A stretch of 64,000 nt of DNA from an uncultured Prevotellaceae bacterium. GTDB lineage: Bacteria; Bacteroidota; Bacteroidia; Bacteroidales; Bacteroidaceae. The stretch is taken from assembly GCA_947174945.1 (NCBI GenBank), contig CAMWKZ010000005.1:27307-91306 (forward strand), read 5' to 3'. This document shows, piece after piece, positions 63,909 through 64,000 of this stretch. Below the pieces are notes generated by a model. That model was not told where the DNA came from. It was given only the letters and a program-made list of their open reading frames with translations, and made no database searches. How positions within the stretch are numbered: the first letter of the stretch is position 1; each line of letters opens with the position of its first letter. The position numbers and the translations under genes are program-made.

Positions 63909-64000
63909 TTATGCAATAAGCCTGCTTTTGTCAATGATTTCAATGTTCATAGACGGTTTCTTAGGCAGCAGGTTGTACGCAATAAGCCCTGCAAACAGAT
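63909..64000 (-). CDS. C-terminal fragment of a possible transposase, cut by window edge
   Basis: Reading the minus strand from base 63998 gives 29 residues before a TAA at 63911-63909: LFAGLIAYNLLPKKPS, then MNIEIIDKSRLIA. The hydrophobic run followed by PKKPS resembles the C-terminal end of DDE transposases of the IS4 type, from memory. It is too short for a firm call. The other two minus-strand frames have stops here. Confidence 0.35.
   Translation of the reverse strand, partial: LFAGLIAYNLLPKKPSMNIEIIDKSRLIA

Overview
The window looks like a chromosome segment from Bacteroidales, most likely Prevotellaceae (Prevotella/Segatella-like). The evidence is BspA-type leucine-rich-repeat proteins, a type IX secretion (T9SS) sorting domain, Bacteroidetes-only families (DUF4301, DUF4835/PorD-like, DUF3127, DUF3244), and promoters of the Bacteroidetes form TTTG-N20/21-TAnnTTTG instead of sigma70 boxes. 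No rRNA, tRNA or CRISPR array was recognised.

Layout. (1) 1-8030, minus strand: a peptide-export locus. A regulator with TPRs, one membrane segment and a C-terminal HTH (6255-8030) lies upstream of an operon encoding a DUF3244 protein, a VKOR/thioredoxin fusion, a 74-residue double-glycine-leader peptide, a TlpA-like oxidoreductase, a C39-peptidase ABC exporter and an HlyD adaptor cut by the window edge. The operon promoter has paired 10-bp-spaced TTCGTcaa repeats just upstream. (2) 8212-21381: housekeeping genes. dnaB is on plus; dnaN, a DEDDh exonuclease, coaBC, DUF4835, recN and a TPR/degenerate-protease gene form one minus-strand run; DUF3127 (SSB-like tail), DUF4301 and a histidine-kinase-like gene follow on plus. 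(3) 20960-21201 and 29794-29881: two intergenic tandem arrays, both with an exact 22-nt period and dyad-symmetric units but different sequences. (4) 21382-32162: a secreted M60 metallopeptidase, a CDF cation transporter, an arsenic operon (arsR, arsF-like, arsG-like, polycysteine thioredoxin, ArsP-like permease), a small membrane protein, a SIMPL-domain protein and an esterase. (5) 32155-40385: uvrA, clpC, a double ABC ATPase, ruvC and a small-protein/GNAT pair. (6) 40515-58638, minus strand: an LRR remnant followed by a four-gene surface/secreted cassette (LRR protein, 2262-aa InlB/PKD/CARDB protein, RHS/YD-repeat protein, T9SS-sorted protein). (7) 58688-64000: a putative invertible promoter segment, an adjacent tyrosine recombinase broken by one in-frame TAA, then a MobV relaxase, an HTH protein and a possible transposase tail, i.e. 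part of a mobilizable element.

The most interesting signal is at 58688-58877. A perfect 18-bp inverted repeat, each copy with its own recombinase-type dyad, encloses 154 bp carrying one consensus -7 box (TACCTTTG). In the present orientation that box points away from the four-gene cassette; inversion would aim it at the cassette. A tyrosine recombinase gene starts its 3' end 28 bp outside the right repeat. This is what a phase-variation switch for the LRR-CARDB-RHS-T9SS cassette would look like. The second candidate is the double-glycine peptide whose two cysteines lie at nearly opposite ends of the core, made in one operon with two thiol-redox proteins and its own exporter.
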